In this document: positions 6,715 through 13,860 of the stretch, piece after piece
How positions within the stretch are numbered: the first letter of the stretch is position 1
Layout of the letters: every line of letters starts with the position of its first letter
Assembly (NCBI RefSeq): GCF_963555915.1
Contig: NZ_CAUVXL010000062.1
Location: forward strand, 1 to 17,210
Origin: Protofrankia sp963555915
GTDB lineage: Bacteria; Actinomycetota; Actinomycetes; Frankiales; Frankiaceae
Length of the DNA stretch: 17,210 bases
Reading direction: 5' to 3'
Program-made: the position numbers and the translations under genes
Notes under the pieces: model-generated
What the model saw: the letters and a program-made list of their open reading frames with translations, nothing else
What the model was told of the DNA's origin: nothing
The model's database searches: none

Positions 6715-6752
6715 CCGGTGGGGAAAGTGCGATAAAGCGCTTGCCCCACCGG
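6715..6752 (+). promoter_or_regulatory. Strong leader hairpin upstream of whiB
   Basis: CCGGTGGGGAAAGTGC (6715-6730) and GCGCTTGCCCCACCGG (6737-6752) form a 16-bp stem with two mismatches and a 6-nt GATAAA loop. The lower nine base pairs (CCGGTGGGG/CCCCACCGG) are perfect. It lies 75 nt before the whiB start, within the predicted leader. There is no U-tract, so a role in mRNA stability, translation or protein binding is as likely as termination. Confidence 0.5.
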
Positions 6753-6827
6753 TGTGGACACCAGTCACCTGCGCGCCGGCGCCCGGGGGGTGGCCGACCG
6801 CACCGCGACGGGTCTGGAGGAGTCCAC

Positions 6828-7325
6828 ATGGAACGCACCGACGCGGGCGCCCACATCGTCCTCGCCGAAACGCACCGGTCACGTACCGGGTTGTCCGCCG
6901 GGACGGCCGTTGACCGGTGGCCAGGGCAGGCCGACCCCGGTCACCAGGCCGGTGGGGAGCTGATCGCTGTCGAATTTGATCTAAATGCGGCCTACGACGA
7001 CGAACCTGCCAAGTCGGCGCATGCCGATGACGCGGCAATCGTCGAGCATCGTGATCATAGCTCGGCTGATGTCATCAAGATCGGCATGGACGACATCTTC
7101 GCGGACCCACCGGAGTGGCAGGAGCGCGCACTGTGCGCCCAAACCGATCCGGAGGCGTTCTTTCCGGAGAAGGGCGGCTCGACCCGCGAGGCCAAGCGCA
7201 TCTGCTCGGGCTGCGAGGTCAGGGACGAGTGCCTCGAATACGCGCTCGAAAAGGATGAACGGTTCGGGATCTGGGGTGGGATGTCCGAGCGGGAACGGCG
7301 CCGGTTGCGCCGCCGGGCGGTCTGA
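6828..7325 (+). CDS. whiB: WhiB-family iron-sulfur transcriptional regulator (WhiB2/WhmD/WhiB type)
   Basis: The C-terminal half is a canonical Wbl domain: four [4Fe-4S] cysteines C103-x22-C126-x2-C129-x5-C135, the WhiB2-type stretch ALCAQTDPEAFFPEKGGSTR, the turn GIWGG (147-151) and a basic C-terminus ERERRRLRRR for DNA/sigma-factor contact. Relatives control septation and sporulation in Streptomyces and cell division in mycobacteria, acting with the principal sigma factor. The start at 6828 is chosen for TGGAGGAG spaced 5 nt upstream. It gives 165 aa, with an 85-residue acidic/His-rich N-terminal extension absent from the usual 80-130-aa members. An in-frame ATG at 7086 would give a classical 79-aa protein but lacks a visible binding site. 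The synteny (F420 genes on one side, manB cluster on the other) matches whiB2. Confidence 0.93.
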   Translation: MERTDAGAHIVLAETHRSRTGLSAGTAVDRWPGQADPGHQAGGELIAVEFDLNAAYDDEPAKSAHADDAAIVEHRDHSSADVIKIGMDDIFADPPEWQERALCAQTDPEAFFPEKGGSTREAKRICSGCEVRDECLEYALEKDERFGIWGGMSERERRRLRRRAV

Positions 7326-7363
7326 GCGTCCCGCCGCGGAAGCTGGCTGAAGCCATCCGGCGC

Positions 7364-10243
7364 GTGGTGACCGCTCGGTCGCATGCAACGGGCGCCGCAC
7401 CGACGGCCGGGCCGAGTCCCTCCGTGCCGGGTCGTGGCCCGGACCGCACTGCGGTCGGCCTGGATGCGGTCGATCTTGATGCCGTCGATGTGGTCGCGCT
7501 TGTGGTGATGTCGGCGCCGGGACCGGCACCGTCACGCAGCGCGCTGCGCGGGCAGACCCGCGTGCCGGACCAGGTGATCATGGTGGAGGTGGGCGGGGAC
7601 GATTCGCCGGGGCGCACCTACGGTTCCATGGTTACCGAGGCTCTCGCGATGGCGGGCACGGCGCCAGCCGAGGGATTCCTGTGGTTGCTACCCGCTGATG
7701 CGGTGCCGGCCCCCGACGCGCTGGAGCGGTTGCTGACCTATGCCCTGCTGGACCCGGGCGCCGCCGTGATCGGCCCGCACGTACTCGACCGGGTGGACCG
7801 CCGGGTGGAAGTCGACGACGCAGGGCACGACACCGTCCGGGACGTCCTCGCGGTCTCACTGACGGGCGCGCTTGTCAGCGCCCGAGCATGGCATCTCCTC
7901 GGCGGGCTCGACCCTGAGCTGCCTACCGCGTTCGACATCGACTTCTGCTGGCGGGCGTGGCGCGCAGGGATGCGGGTGGTGGTTTTTCCGCCCGCCACGA
8001 TCCGCCGTGCGCCGGCCGTCGGCGGCGAACGGGACCCATGCCTCGACCGGCTCGACCGGCTCGACCACCGGACAGTCCGGCGGGACGAGCTGCGGGTTCG
8101 GCTGGCCAACATCGGGGCGGCGCGGGTTGTGCCGGCGTGGCTGTGGCTGGTACCCGGCGGGCTCGCGCGAGGTGCCGGGGCTGCCGCCCGGGGCCGGGCC
8201 CGGCGTGGGCGTGCTGAGGTGGCCGCGGCTGTGGAGGTGTTCAGTCGTCCCGGTTGGCTGCGCCACGCGCGCCGCCGTCGGGCAGCGTGCGCCCGGGTGC
8301 CCGCGCGTGCCCTGCGTCCGCTGTTCACCGCCCGGGGCAGCCGGTTGCGCGCGGTCTGGGAGCCGCTGTCCGGTCTTTGTGCCCGTCTTGGATGGGCGGG
8401 GCAGCGTGAATGGGCGGGGCAGCGTGGCCGGGCGACCGGGCCGGGGCTGGTCCTGGCCGCAGCGCTCGCTGTCGTGACGATGTGCGCCGCACGTTTCCTG
8501 GCGGGTCCCGGCTGGGGCCCGGGGACGGCGGGCTTCGGGATGCCCGGGGTTGCCGCGCCGCTCCCGCTGCCCGATGGTGCCGGCGACCTGTGGTCGGCCG
8601 TGCTGTCCGGTTGGCGGCCCGGTGGGCACGGTAACCCCGGTGTTCCCGGTATTTTCCAGTCGACGGTGCATGGCACGCTGCCGGCCGCGCCGTGGCTGGT
8701 GGTGCTGGCCCTCCTCGCGACTGTGCTCGGCGGCAAACCGTGGCTCGCCGCCGATGTCGTCCTGCTCGCCGGACCGATGCTTGCGGGCCTCGCCGCCTAT
8801 GTCGCGGCTGGGCACCTCCGGCGCGGCCCGGGCGGGCCGCTCACCGGCCAGCGGGCGTCGACGGGCCGATGGGCGGGTGATCATTGCCGGGTTCGAGCGG
8901 TCATCGCGGCGGGATATGCGCTCGGCCCACCCATGACCTGGGCGGTTGCCGTCGGGCGGGTGGATGTCGTCCTTGCGCTGATAACGGTCCCGGGTGTACT
9001 CGCGGCCGCGGTGCCGGTGGTGGCGGGTCCGGCGCCGCCCGGGTCTGCGAGCAACCTGGGATGCGGCTGGCCCGCCGCTCGTGGCCTTGCGGTGCGGCTG
9101 CTCATCGCGGTCATGTGCTCGCCGTCGCTGTTCGTGTCCGCCGTGGTCGGCCTTGCCGGTGCAACCCTGGTGCTGCGTCGCGCCCGCCGACTGCTGTTCG
9201 TGCTGGTCCCGGCCGCCGTGGCGGCGGTCGGGCTGTGGCCCTGGCGCAGGGCGGTGATGGACGATCCCGGTGCGCTGTTCACGGCGGGAACCCTCGGCAT
9301 GCGTGACCCCGCATCGGGCTGGCTTGGCGGGTCCATCCCGGCTTCGGCGCAGGCCTCCGATCTGACCGGCTCCGATCTGACCGTTGCCCATCTGACCGCC
9401 GCCCATCTGACCGTTGCCCATCTGACCGTCGCGCTGCTCGTACCCGCCGCGCTCGCGGGCGTCATCGGGGTTGTCCGGGCCGACACCCGACGGCCGGTGC
9501 TCGCGGCTTGGGGCGTTGTCCTGATCGGCTTGGTCGGTGCCGCTGTGGAGCGGCACCTGTGCGGCGCCGACCGTGACGACGTGGCGGGCGCGCAACTCGG
9601 GGTTGTCGTCGCCGGGTTGCTCCTTGCCGCGACGCTCGCGGCGTCGGGAGCGCGTGCGGCGCTGCGGCGTCATCCCTTCGGCTGGCGGCAGTTCGTGGCC
9701 GTGGCCATCGGTGGAGCAGTGGTTGCGAGTCCGGTTGCCGGCGGCTTTGCGTTCCTGTGGGGCGGTGAGGTCGCGCGCGGTGCCGCCGCACGTGACAGCG
9801 GCGTGGTGGCGTCCGCGGTCGCGGTCGCGACGGCTGCCGGGCGGACTGCCGGCGTCCTGATACTGCGTCAGTCGTCCCAGGGCTCCCCGGTCGCCTACAC
9901 CTTGACCGGCGCCCGCGGCCCCCGCCTCGCCGACCCCGCCGGGACGACGCGGATCATCCCGACGGTCCCGACCGGGCACACCGTCGACGACAGCACGGTC
10001 GAGGCGATTGTCGGTGATCTGACGGTGGGGGGGAGCTGGGGCGCAGGTGAGCTCGCGGCTCTGGCCGTGCGAGCGGTCGTCGTCCCGTTTCCGGATGCGC
10101 CACCGTCGTTGACCGCCGTACTCGACGCGGTACCGGGGCTCGTGCGCGAACAGGTGCTCGCAGACGCCATGGTCTGGCGCGTGGTTCCGGTGGGGCCGGT
10201 GAACCTTCCCGCGGCGACACCGCACGCGGGATCGCGGCCATGA
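7364..10243 (+). CDS. GT2-like membrane glycosyltransferase with multi-pass C-terminal domain
   Basis: This 959-aa protein follows whiB. Residues about 45-240 form a GT-A type glycosyltransferase domain: FLWLLPADAVPAPDALERLL, DPGAAVIGPHVLD, RDVLAVSLTGALVSARAWHLLGG (in two pieces) and DIDFCWRAWRAG with FPPATIRR. The acidic pair normally at the DxD site (LHDD-like in relatives) reads LPAD here. After an Arg/Ala-rich linker, about ten or eleven hydrophobic segments lie between residues 360 and 815, then a soluble C-terminal part of about 140 residues. It contains a five-unit pentapeptide repeat (665-689) and shorter duplications (8042-8068, 8393-8428). The GTG at 7364 has no clear Shine-Dalgarno and lies 38 nt after whiB. 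Donor and acceptor are unknown; envelope glycan assembly is inferred from the linked manA/manB. It is coupled to the next gene by ATGA. Confidence 0.82.
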   Translation: MVTARSHATGAAPTAGPSPSVPGRGPDRTAVGLDAVDLDAVDVVALVVMSAPGPAPSRSALRGQTRVPDQVIMVEVGGDDSPGRTYGSMVTEALAMAGTAPAEGFLWLLPADAVPAPDALERLLTYALLDPGAAVIGPHVLDRVDRRVEVDDAGHDTVRDVLAVSLTGALVSARAWHLLGGLDPELPTAFDIDFCWRAWRAGMRVVVFPPATIRRAPAVGGERDPCLDRLDRLDHRTVRRDELRVRLANIGAARVVPAWLWLVPGGLARGAGAAARGRARRGRAEVAAAVEVFSRPGWLRHARRRRAACARVPARALRPLFTARGSRLRAVWEPLSGLCARLGWAGQREWAGQRGRATGPGLVLAAALAVVTMCAARFLAGPGWGPGTAGFGMPGVAAPLPLPDGAGDLWSAVLSGWRPGGHGNPGVPGIFQSTVHGTLPAAPWLVVLALLATVLGGKPWLAADVVLLAGPMLAGLAAYVAAGHLRRGPGGPLTGQRASTGRWAGDHCRVRAVIAAGYALGPPMTWAVAVGRVDVVLALITVPGVLAAAVPVVAGPAPPGSASNLGCGWPAARGLAVRLLIAVMCSPSLFVSAVVGLAGATLVLRRARRLLFVLVPAAVAAVGLWPWRRAVMDDPGALFTAGTLGMRDPASGWLGGSIPASAQASDLTGSDLTVAHLTAAHLTVAHLTVALLVPAALAGVIGVVRADTRRPVLAAWGVVLIGLVGAAVERHLCGADRDDVAGAQLGVVVAGLLLAATLAASGARAALRRHPFGWRQFVAVAIGGAVVASPVAGGFAFLWGGEVARGAAARDSGVVASAVAVATAAGRTAGVLILRQSSQGSPVAYTLTGARGPRLADPAGTTRIIPTVPTGHTVDDSTVEAIVGDLTVGGSWGAGELAALAVRAVVVPFPDAPPSLTAVLDAVPGLVREQVLADAMVWRVVPVGPVNLPAATPHAGSRP
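9356..9430. repeat. 15-bp tandem repeat, five units, in the glycosyltransferase gene
   Basis: Five in-frame units begin at 9356, 9371, 9386, 9401 and 9416, with shared core ATCTGACCG. They encode SDLTG, SDLTV, AHLTA, AHLTV and AHLTV, a short pentapeptide-repeat-like run between two predicted membrane segments. The period of 15 preserves the frame. Confidence 0.92.
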
Positions 10244-11766
10244 CCGGACGGATCCGGCTCCTGCGCCGGGCGGCATTGGTCGTGGTTGGCGGCACCCTCG
10301 CCCTGGTGGCCGTGTGGTGCGTCGCGGTGTTCATCGAGCCGACGGACGGGAGGCGGCCGCGGCCGGTCCCAGCGGCGGGGTTCCCGATGCCGATCACGTC
10401 GGCGACGTTGCTGTGCCCGGATCTCAGACCGCCGGCGGGGTCCGCGGTCACGGTCGACGTCGCGACCGCCGGTGGCGGGGTGAGCGCGACGGTGCCAGCA
10501 CCGGGATCGGGCCGCGGACCGGTGCTGGACGGGCAGGTCCAGCTGTCCGCGGGCGACAAGGTCAAGAATCTTCATTCCGGTCCGGTCCGGCGGCGGGCGT
10601 CGGTCCAGGTGAGTGGCGGCGAGCCGCTGGCTGTCCGCGCGAGCGGCCTCGCGGCAGCCGGGTTGAGCGCGACGGTGACCGCACCGGGAGCGGGCGGCCG
10701 CGCATCGGTGATCGCTCGCTGCGAGCGTCCCAGAAGCGAGTTCTGGCTTGTCGGTCCTGCCACGGTGGCCGGTCGGGACCCGCTGGTCGTCCTCACCAAC
10801 CCCGAGGCCACACCCGCGCGGGCACAGATCACCGTGTTCGCCGACGGTGGTGCAGACAGTGGTGCAGACAGTGGTGCAGACAGTGGCGCAGACAGTGGCG
10901 CGGGGGCCACCACCGGCGTTGTCGTGCCGCCGCGGGCGAGCGTGACCCGTCGCCTGGCGACCTGGGTGCCGGACGCCGACGCCACCGTGGTGCGGGTACA
11001 GGTGCGTGACGGGCGTCTGGCCGCCCTGGTCCTGGACCGTGCCGGCGGCCCGTTCGCACGGGACTCGACCGTGGTGCCCGTGGTGGCCGGTGCCGGGCCG
11101 GCGGGCTCCCTGCTCCTTGTGGGCGCGGCAACGGGCGTCGGTGACGCGCGGGTCGTCGTAGCCGCTCCCGAGGCGGCGGCGGTGATCCGGCTGGATCTGT
11201 TGACACCGTCCGCGAGTTACATTCCGGTGGGTTTCGCGGACCTGCGGGTGCCACGTGGCGGCGTGATCCGGTTACCGGCCCTGCCCGGCGGAGCCGGCGT
11301 GGCGGCGCTGCGGTTGACGGTGCGCTCCGGTGGTCCGGTGATCGCTGCCCTCGGCCTGCCCATGCCGGCCGCCGGACCGGGGCAGGCCGGGTTTGGGCAG
11401 CCCGGCCTGGCCCCGGCACCGGGATACCGGTGGGTCGGCCCGGCGGATGTGATTCACCCTGTTTCGACGGCGGCCACACTGCTTCCCCCCGCCACCGGCC
11501 AGGGGGTGCGGACCCTGGTGCTCACAGCACCGGACACGGCCGTGACTGTCTGGTTCGACGGGACTCCGGTTGCGGTGCCGGCCGGACGCACGGTGGCGGT
11601 CGGGCCGGGGAACGCGACTCGGATGGTTACCCAAGGTGGTCCACTGGTGGCGGCGCTTACCGTCGGTTCGGGTGCTGGCAGCTCCGTTCTCACCCTCTCT
11701 TCGGCACCGCGGACGGTGTCGGCGCCGGCACTGGTCCACGACCCTCGGGCTGCCTTCCGCCGGTAA
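10240..11766 (+). CDS. Membrane-anchored DUF5719-like protein
   Basis: A 508-aa protein of unknown function. Residues about 7-30 (AALVVVGGTLALVAVWCVAV) form a single N-terminal membrane anchor preceded by Arg residues, so the rest should be outside the cytoplasm. The exported part is beta-rich and repetitive, with segments such as FWLVGPATVAGRDPLVVLTN and GPFARDSTVVPVVAGAGPAG. The position directly after the whiB-linked glycosyltransferase matches the DUF5719 family in other actinobacteria; the family name rests on this context and overall pattern, not on a search. The start codon ATG overlaps the glycosyltransferase stop (ATGA), implying coupled translation and joint function. Residues 204-219 are four GADS repeats encoded by a 12-bp tandem repeat. 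Confidence 0.8.
   Translation: MTGRIRLLRRAALVVVGGTLALVAVWCVAVFIEPTDGRRPRPVPAAGFPMPITSATLLCPDLRPPAGSAVTVDVATAGGGVSATVPAPGSGRGPVLDGQVQLSAGDKVKNLHSGPVRRRASVQVSGGEPLAVRASGLAAAGLSATVTAPGAGGRASVIARCERPRSEFWLVGPATVAGRDPLVVLTNPEATPARAQITVFADGGADSGADSGADSGADSGAGATTGVVVPPRASVTRRLATWVPDADATVVRVQVRDGRLAALVLDRAGGPFARDSTVVPVVAGAGPAGSLLLVGAATGVGDARVVVAAPEAAAVIRLDLLTPSASYIPVGFADLRVPRGGVIRLPALPGGAGVAALRLTVRSGGPVIAALGLPMPAAGPGQAGFGQPGLAPAPGYRWVGPADVIHPVSTAATLLPPATGQGVRTLVLTAPDTAVTVWFDGTPVAVPAGRTVAVGPGNATRMVTQGGPLVAALTVGSGAGSSVLTLSSAPRTVSAPALVHDPRAAFRR
10849..10896. repeat. 12-bp tandem repeat, four units, in the DUF5719-like gene
   Basis: Units begin at 10849, 10861, 10873 and 10885. The first three are identical (GGTGCAGACAGT) and the fourth differs at one base. 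They encode GADS four times, a flexible acidic linker in the exported domain. Near-perfect identity suggests recent expansion. Confidence 0.95.
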
Positions 11767-11909
11767 GAGCGCCCGGCAACAGGGGTGTGGATCAAGGTGC
11801 GTGCCCCGGCCCCGCGACGCCGCGTCCCCGTTGCCGGTCGCTCTGCGGGAACGATGTGAATCTGGTGTTGTGGCAGGAGCATCAGATTCACATCGTTAAG
11901 AGCGCCCGG
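11764..11909. repeat. 13-bp direct repeats flanking a 120-bp segment
   Basis: TAAGAGCGCCCGG occurs at 11764-11776, where it includes the TAA stop of the DUF5719-like gene, and again at 11897-11909 directly after the AT-rich inverted repeat. The two copies are identical and enclose 120 bp that carries the palindrome at its right edge. This could be a target duplication around a small insertion, or a local duplication. The enclosed segment has no coding potential that I can support. Confidence 0.6.
11850..11897. terminator. AT-rich perfect inverted repeat, probable bidirectional terminator
   Basis: AACGATGTGAATCTG (11850-11864) is exactly complementary to 11883-11897. The stem extends to 18 bp with one mismatch, leaving a 12-nt loop (11868-11879). 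It sits between the convergent ends of the DUF5719-like gene (+) and manA (-), where a shared terminator is expected. The AA at its left and TT at its right give only very short U-tracts. The stem is much less GC-rich than its surroundings, unusual for an actinobacterial terminator. Confidence 0.55.
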
Positions 11910-11915
11910 GCGGAG

Positions 11916-11961
11916 GTGACGTCCTCAAGCCGGGTGACGTCCTCAAGCCGGGTGACGTGCC
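11916..11961. repeat. 18-bp tandem repeat (2.5 units) next to the manA stop
   Basis: GTGACGTCCTCAAGCCGG at 11916-11933 is repeated exactly at 11934-11951, and a third partial copy runs to 11961. It is noncoding and directly abuts the manA stop codon at 11962-11964. Confidence 0.85.
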
Positions 11962-13200
11962 CTACCCGGGTGAGGCGAGGAACACGCGGCCGACGCCGGC
12001 GAGCCCGAGCTGCGTCGATGCCGGCGACCCTGGGGCGACCACCGCAGCCTGGCCGCGTTGCAGCCGGATGACGTCGGTGCCCGTGCCGTATACCTCGATG
12101 GCGCCTTCGGTGACCAGCAGGACGGCTGGACGCGTGACCGGCATGTGTCCGTCACAGGCCGTTCGTCCACCGGCCGGGGACGCATCTGCCGGGGACGCAT
12201 CTGCCGGTCGGTGACAGATCGCCTCGGCCAGCTGGAAGTCGTCCACCGGCACATCCCAGGTACGCACGGTGAGACCAGCCGTCGCCAGCATTGTTCGGGG
12301 GGCGAGTACCGGCGCCGGGGTTGGCCTCGGGTCGAGAACATCGAGCAGCTCGTCCACGTCGATGTGTTTCGGCGTCAGCCCACCGCGCAGCACGTTGTCC
12401 GACGTTGCCATGATCTCGATGCCGACACCGTGGACATAGGCGTGCAGCAGGCGCGCGGGCTGGAACAATGCCTCGCCCGGCTGGAGCGCCACGTCGTTGA
12501 GCAGCAGCGCCGCGGCGATCCCCACATCACCGGGGTGTGCCGCGGCGAGGCGGCCCACCAGGTCGGCTGCTGCTGCCACATCCGGGTCCACGGGTGGTCG
12601 CAGCGCGGCGGCGGCCTCGACCAGACCGCTGGTGAAGGCATGCGCCTGTTCGGCCGGCATCGTCAGCAGCGTGCGCAGAACCGTCGCGGCTCCGGTGGAC
12701 GGGTTCGCGTCCAGCGGCGTGAACGCGGCAGCCAGTGGCGGGTGACCGAGGCCACGCACCACGGCGAGGGTCCGTAGCGGGTCACGGACTCCGGCGAGCG
12801 CGCGAAATGGCGTGAGCGCGACAAGCAGCTCGGGTTTGTGATTACGGTCCCGATAGCGGCGCCGGGTGGCGTCGCGCGGAACGCCGCACCTTTCCTCGTC
12901 GTCAAAGCCGGTTCGCGCCCGTGCCGCGTCCGGGTGGACCTGCAACGAGAGCGCCTTCTCCGCGGCGAGAACCTTCAGCAGGAAAGGCAGCGGGCCCACG
13001 ACATCGACTGCCGGCCGCAGCCCGCCGACGGTCTCGACCTCGGATGGGGCGCCCGGATGGGTTCCCAGCCAGAGCTCCGCGGCCGGTTGGCCGGTGGGGG
13101 CCTCGCCGAGCAGGTCGTAAATGGCGGTGGACGAGCCCCAATCATAGTTGCGCACCCGACCGAACAACCGCAGGATCCGGTCGGGCTTTCCGACGGTCAC
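11962..13200 (-). CDS. manA: Mannose-6-phosphate isomerase, class I
   Basis: Interconverts fructose-6-phosphate and mannose-6-phosphate, feeding ManB and GDP-mannose synthesis. The 412-aa protein shows all type I PMI landmarks: YDWGS (19-23), AELWLGTHP, the zinc ligands Q87 and H89 in SLQVHPD, E124 in HKPE, and H253 in LLHAYVHG, followed by TSDNVLRGGLTPKH (267-280). Start is GTG at 13200-13198 with a perfect AAGGAGG about 10 nt upstream. A lineage-specific insertion (about 330-348) contains PADAS twice from a 15-bp tandem repeat. It is monocistronic, convergent with the DUF5719-like gene and on the opposite strand to manB. In mycobacteria and streptomycetes, as I recall, manA follows the SIS gene, so it appears relocated here. 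Confidence 0.95.
   Translation of the reverse strand: MTVGKPDRILRLFGRVRNYDWGSSTAIYDLLGEAPTGQPAAELWLGTHPGAPSEVETVGGLRPAVDVVGPLPFLLKVLAAEKALSLQVHPDAARARTGFDDEERCGVPRDATRRRYRDRNHKPELLVALTPFRALAGVRDPLRTLAVVRGLGHPPLAAAFTPLDANPSTGAATVLRTLLTMPAEQAHAFTSGLVEAAAALRPPVDPDVAAAADLVGRLAAAHPGDVGIAAALLLNDVALQPGEALFQPARLLHAYVHGVGIEIMATSDNVLRGGLTPKHIDVDELLDVLDPRPTPAPVLAPRTMLATAGLTVRTWDVPVDDFQLAEAICHRPADASPADASPAGGRTACDGHMPVTRPAVLLVTEGAIEVYGTGTDVIRLQRGQAAVVAPGSPASTQLGLAGVGRVFLASPG
12173..12207. repeat. 15-bp tandem repeat within manA
   Basis: GCCGGGGACGCATCT at 12173-12187 is duplicated exactly at 12188-12202, followed by a partial third copy. On the coding (minus) strand it gives PADAS-PADAS-PAGG. It is in frame and outside the catalytic domain. 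Confidence 0.88.
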
Positions 13201-13270
13201 TGGTGCCCGTCCTCCTTGTGAACTGTTCGAATCGCACGGTCGCGCGAGAATCGGAGGCCCCGGGCGTTTC

Positions 13271-13300
13271 TATTCGCCTATTCGCCTATTCGCCTATTCG
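13271..13300. repeat. 8-bp tandem repeat TATTCGCC, 3.75 units
   Basis: The octamer occurs three times plus six bases, between the manA start and the metallopeptidase 3' end. The TAG stop of the metallopeptidase gene (13294-13296) lies in the last unit, so the remaining units are noncoding. An 8-bp period inside the gene would shift the frame. Confidence 0.92.
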
Positions 13301-13860
13301 TCTTCGTGCCAGCCGTGGCCCTCCGGGTCGATGACCTCCGGTTCCATGCCGAGCATGTCCGCGACCTTGTGGATGAGGACGTCCAGGATGAGCTCGGCGA
13401 GGTCGTCGGTGTCCATCGCGCGGGCCTCCAGCGGCCGGCGGTAGATGACGATCCGGTGCGGTGTCGCGGAGCGTCCTCGCCCGGCCGGCGGCTGGTGGTG
13501 AGCCAGCGGTACGGGTTCTTCCGGAGCGAGGACCGCAGGCACGGGCGGGACGTCCTCGACCGCGAACTCGACGTCGGACAGTTCGGCGGACCAGCGGTGC
13601 TCGAGGTGCTCGACGGCGTCCAGGACGAGGTCGTCGAACCGTTCGCCGCGGCTGCGATAGGCGGGGACCTCCGGCGGGAGGAGGACACCACGCAGGCCGC
13701 GTCCGCGCCGGTCACGGCGCCGTGACATGGGGATGGGAGGCTGTGGGGACGGGAAGGCCGGCACGGGGGTTCCCCAGGAGGCGCCGGGAGAGGCGTTGTC
13801 CGCCATGGCGTGAGCGTACGGCTCGCGACGAGAGGCCGTACCGATGCCCTCCGGATTCAT
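13294..13860 (-). CDS. Zincin-like 'metallopeptidase family' protein, divergent catalytic motif
   Basis: The 188-aa protein matches the short actinobacterial 'metallopeptidase family' proteins found beside DUF3499 and manB (Rv3259-like). The signature RRRDRRGRGLRGVLLPPEVP (about 47-66) is followed by RSRGERFDDLVLDAVEHLE and near the end HRIVIYRRPLEARA and DTDDLAELILDVLIHKVADMLG. I see no HExxH: the position where relatives have His-Glu reads Leu-Asp, so protease activity is doubtful. The C-terminus is acidic (DPEGHGWHEDE). The start is uncertain: ATG at 13860 (used), 13806, or 13728, which is where the conserved family sequence begins; none has a clear Shine-Dalgarno. The first 44 residues are low-complexity and Pro-rich. 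Divergent from DUF3499. Function unknown. Confidence 0.82.
   Translation of the reverse strand: MNPEGIGTASRREPYAHAMADNASPGASWGTPVPAFPSPQPPIPMSRRRDRRGRGLRGVLLPPEVPAYRSRGERFDDLVLDAVEHLEHRWSAELSDVEFAVEDVPPVPAVLAPEEPVPLAHHQPPAGRGRSATPHRIVIYRRPLEARAMDTDDLAELILDVLIHKVADMLGMEPEVIDPEGHGWHEDE

Noticed and set aside
7856..10276. 806-aa minus-strand open frame over the glycosyltransferase gene
   Set aside because: Composition (Arg, Gly, His, Pro, Gln) and the absence of domains mark it as a shadow of the plus-strand membrane protein.
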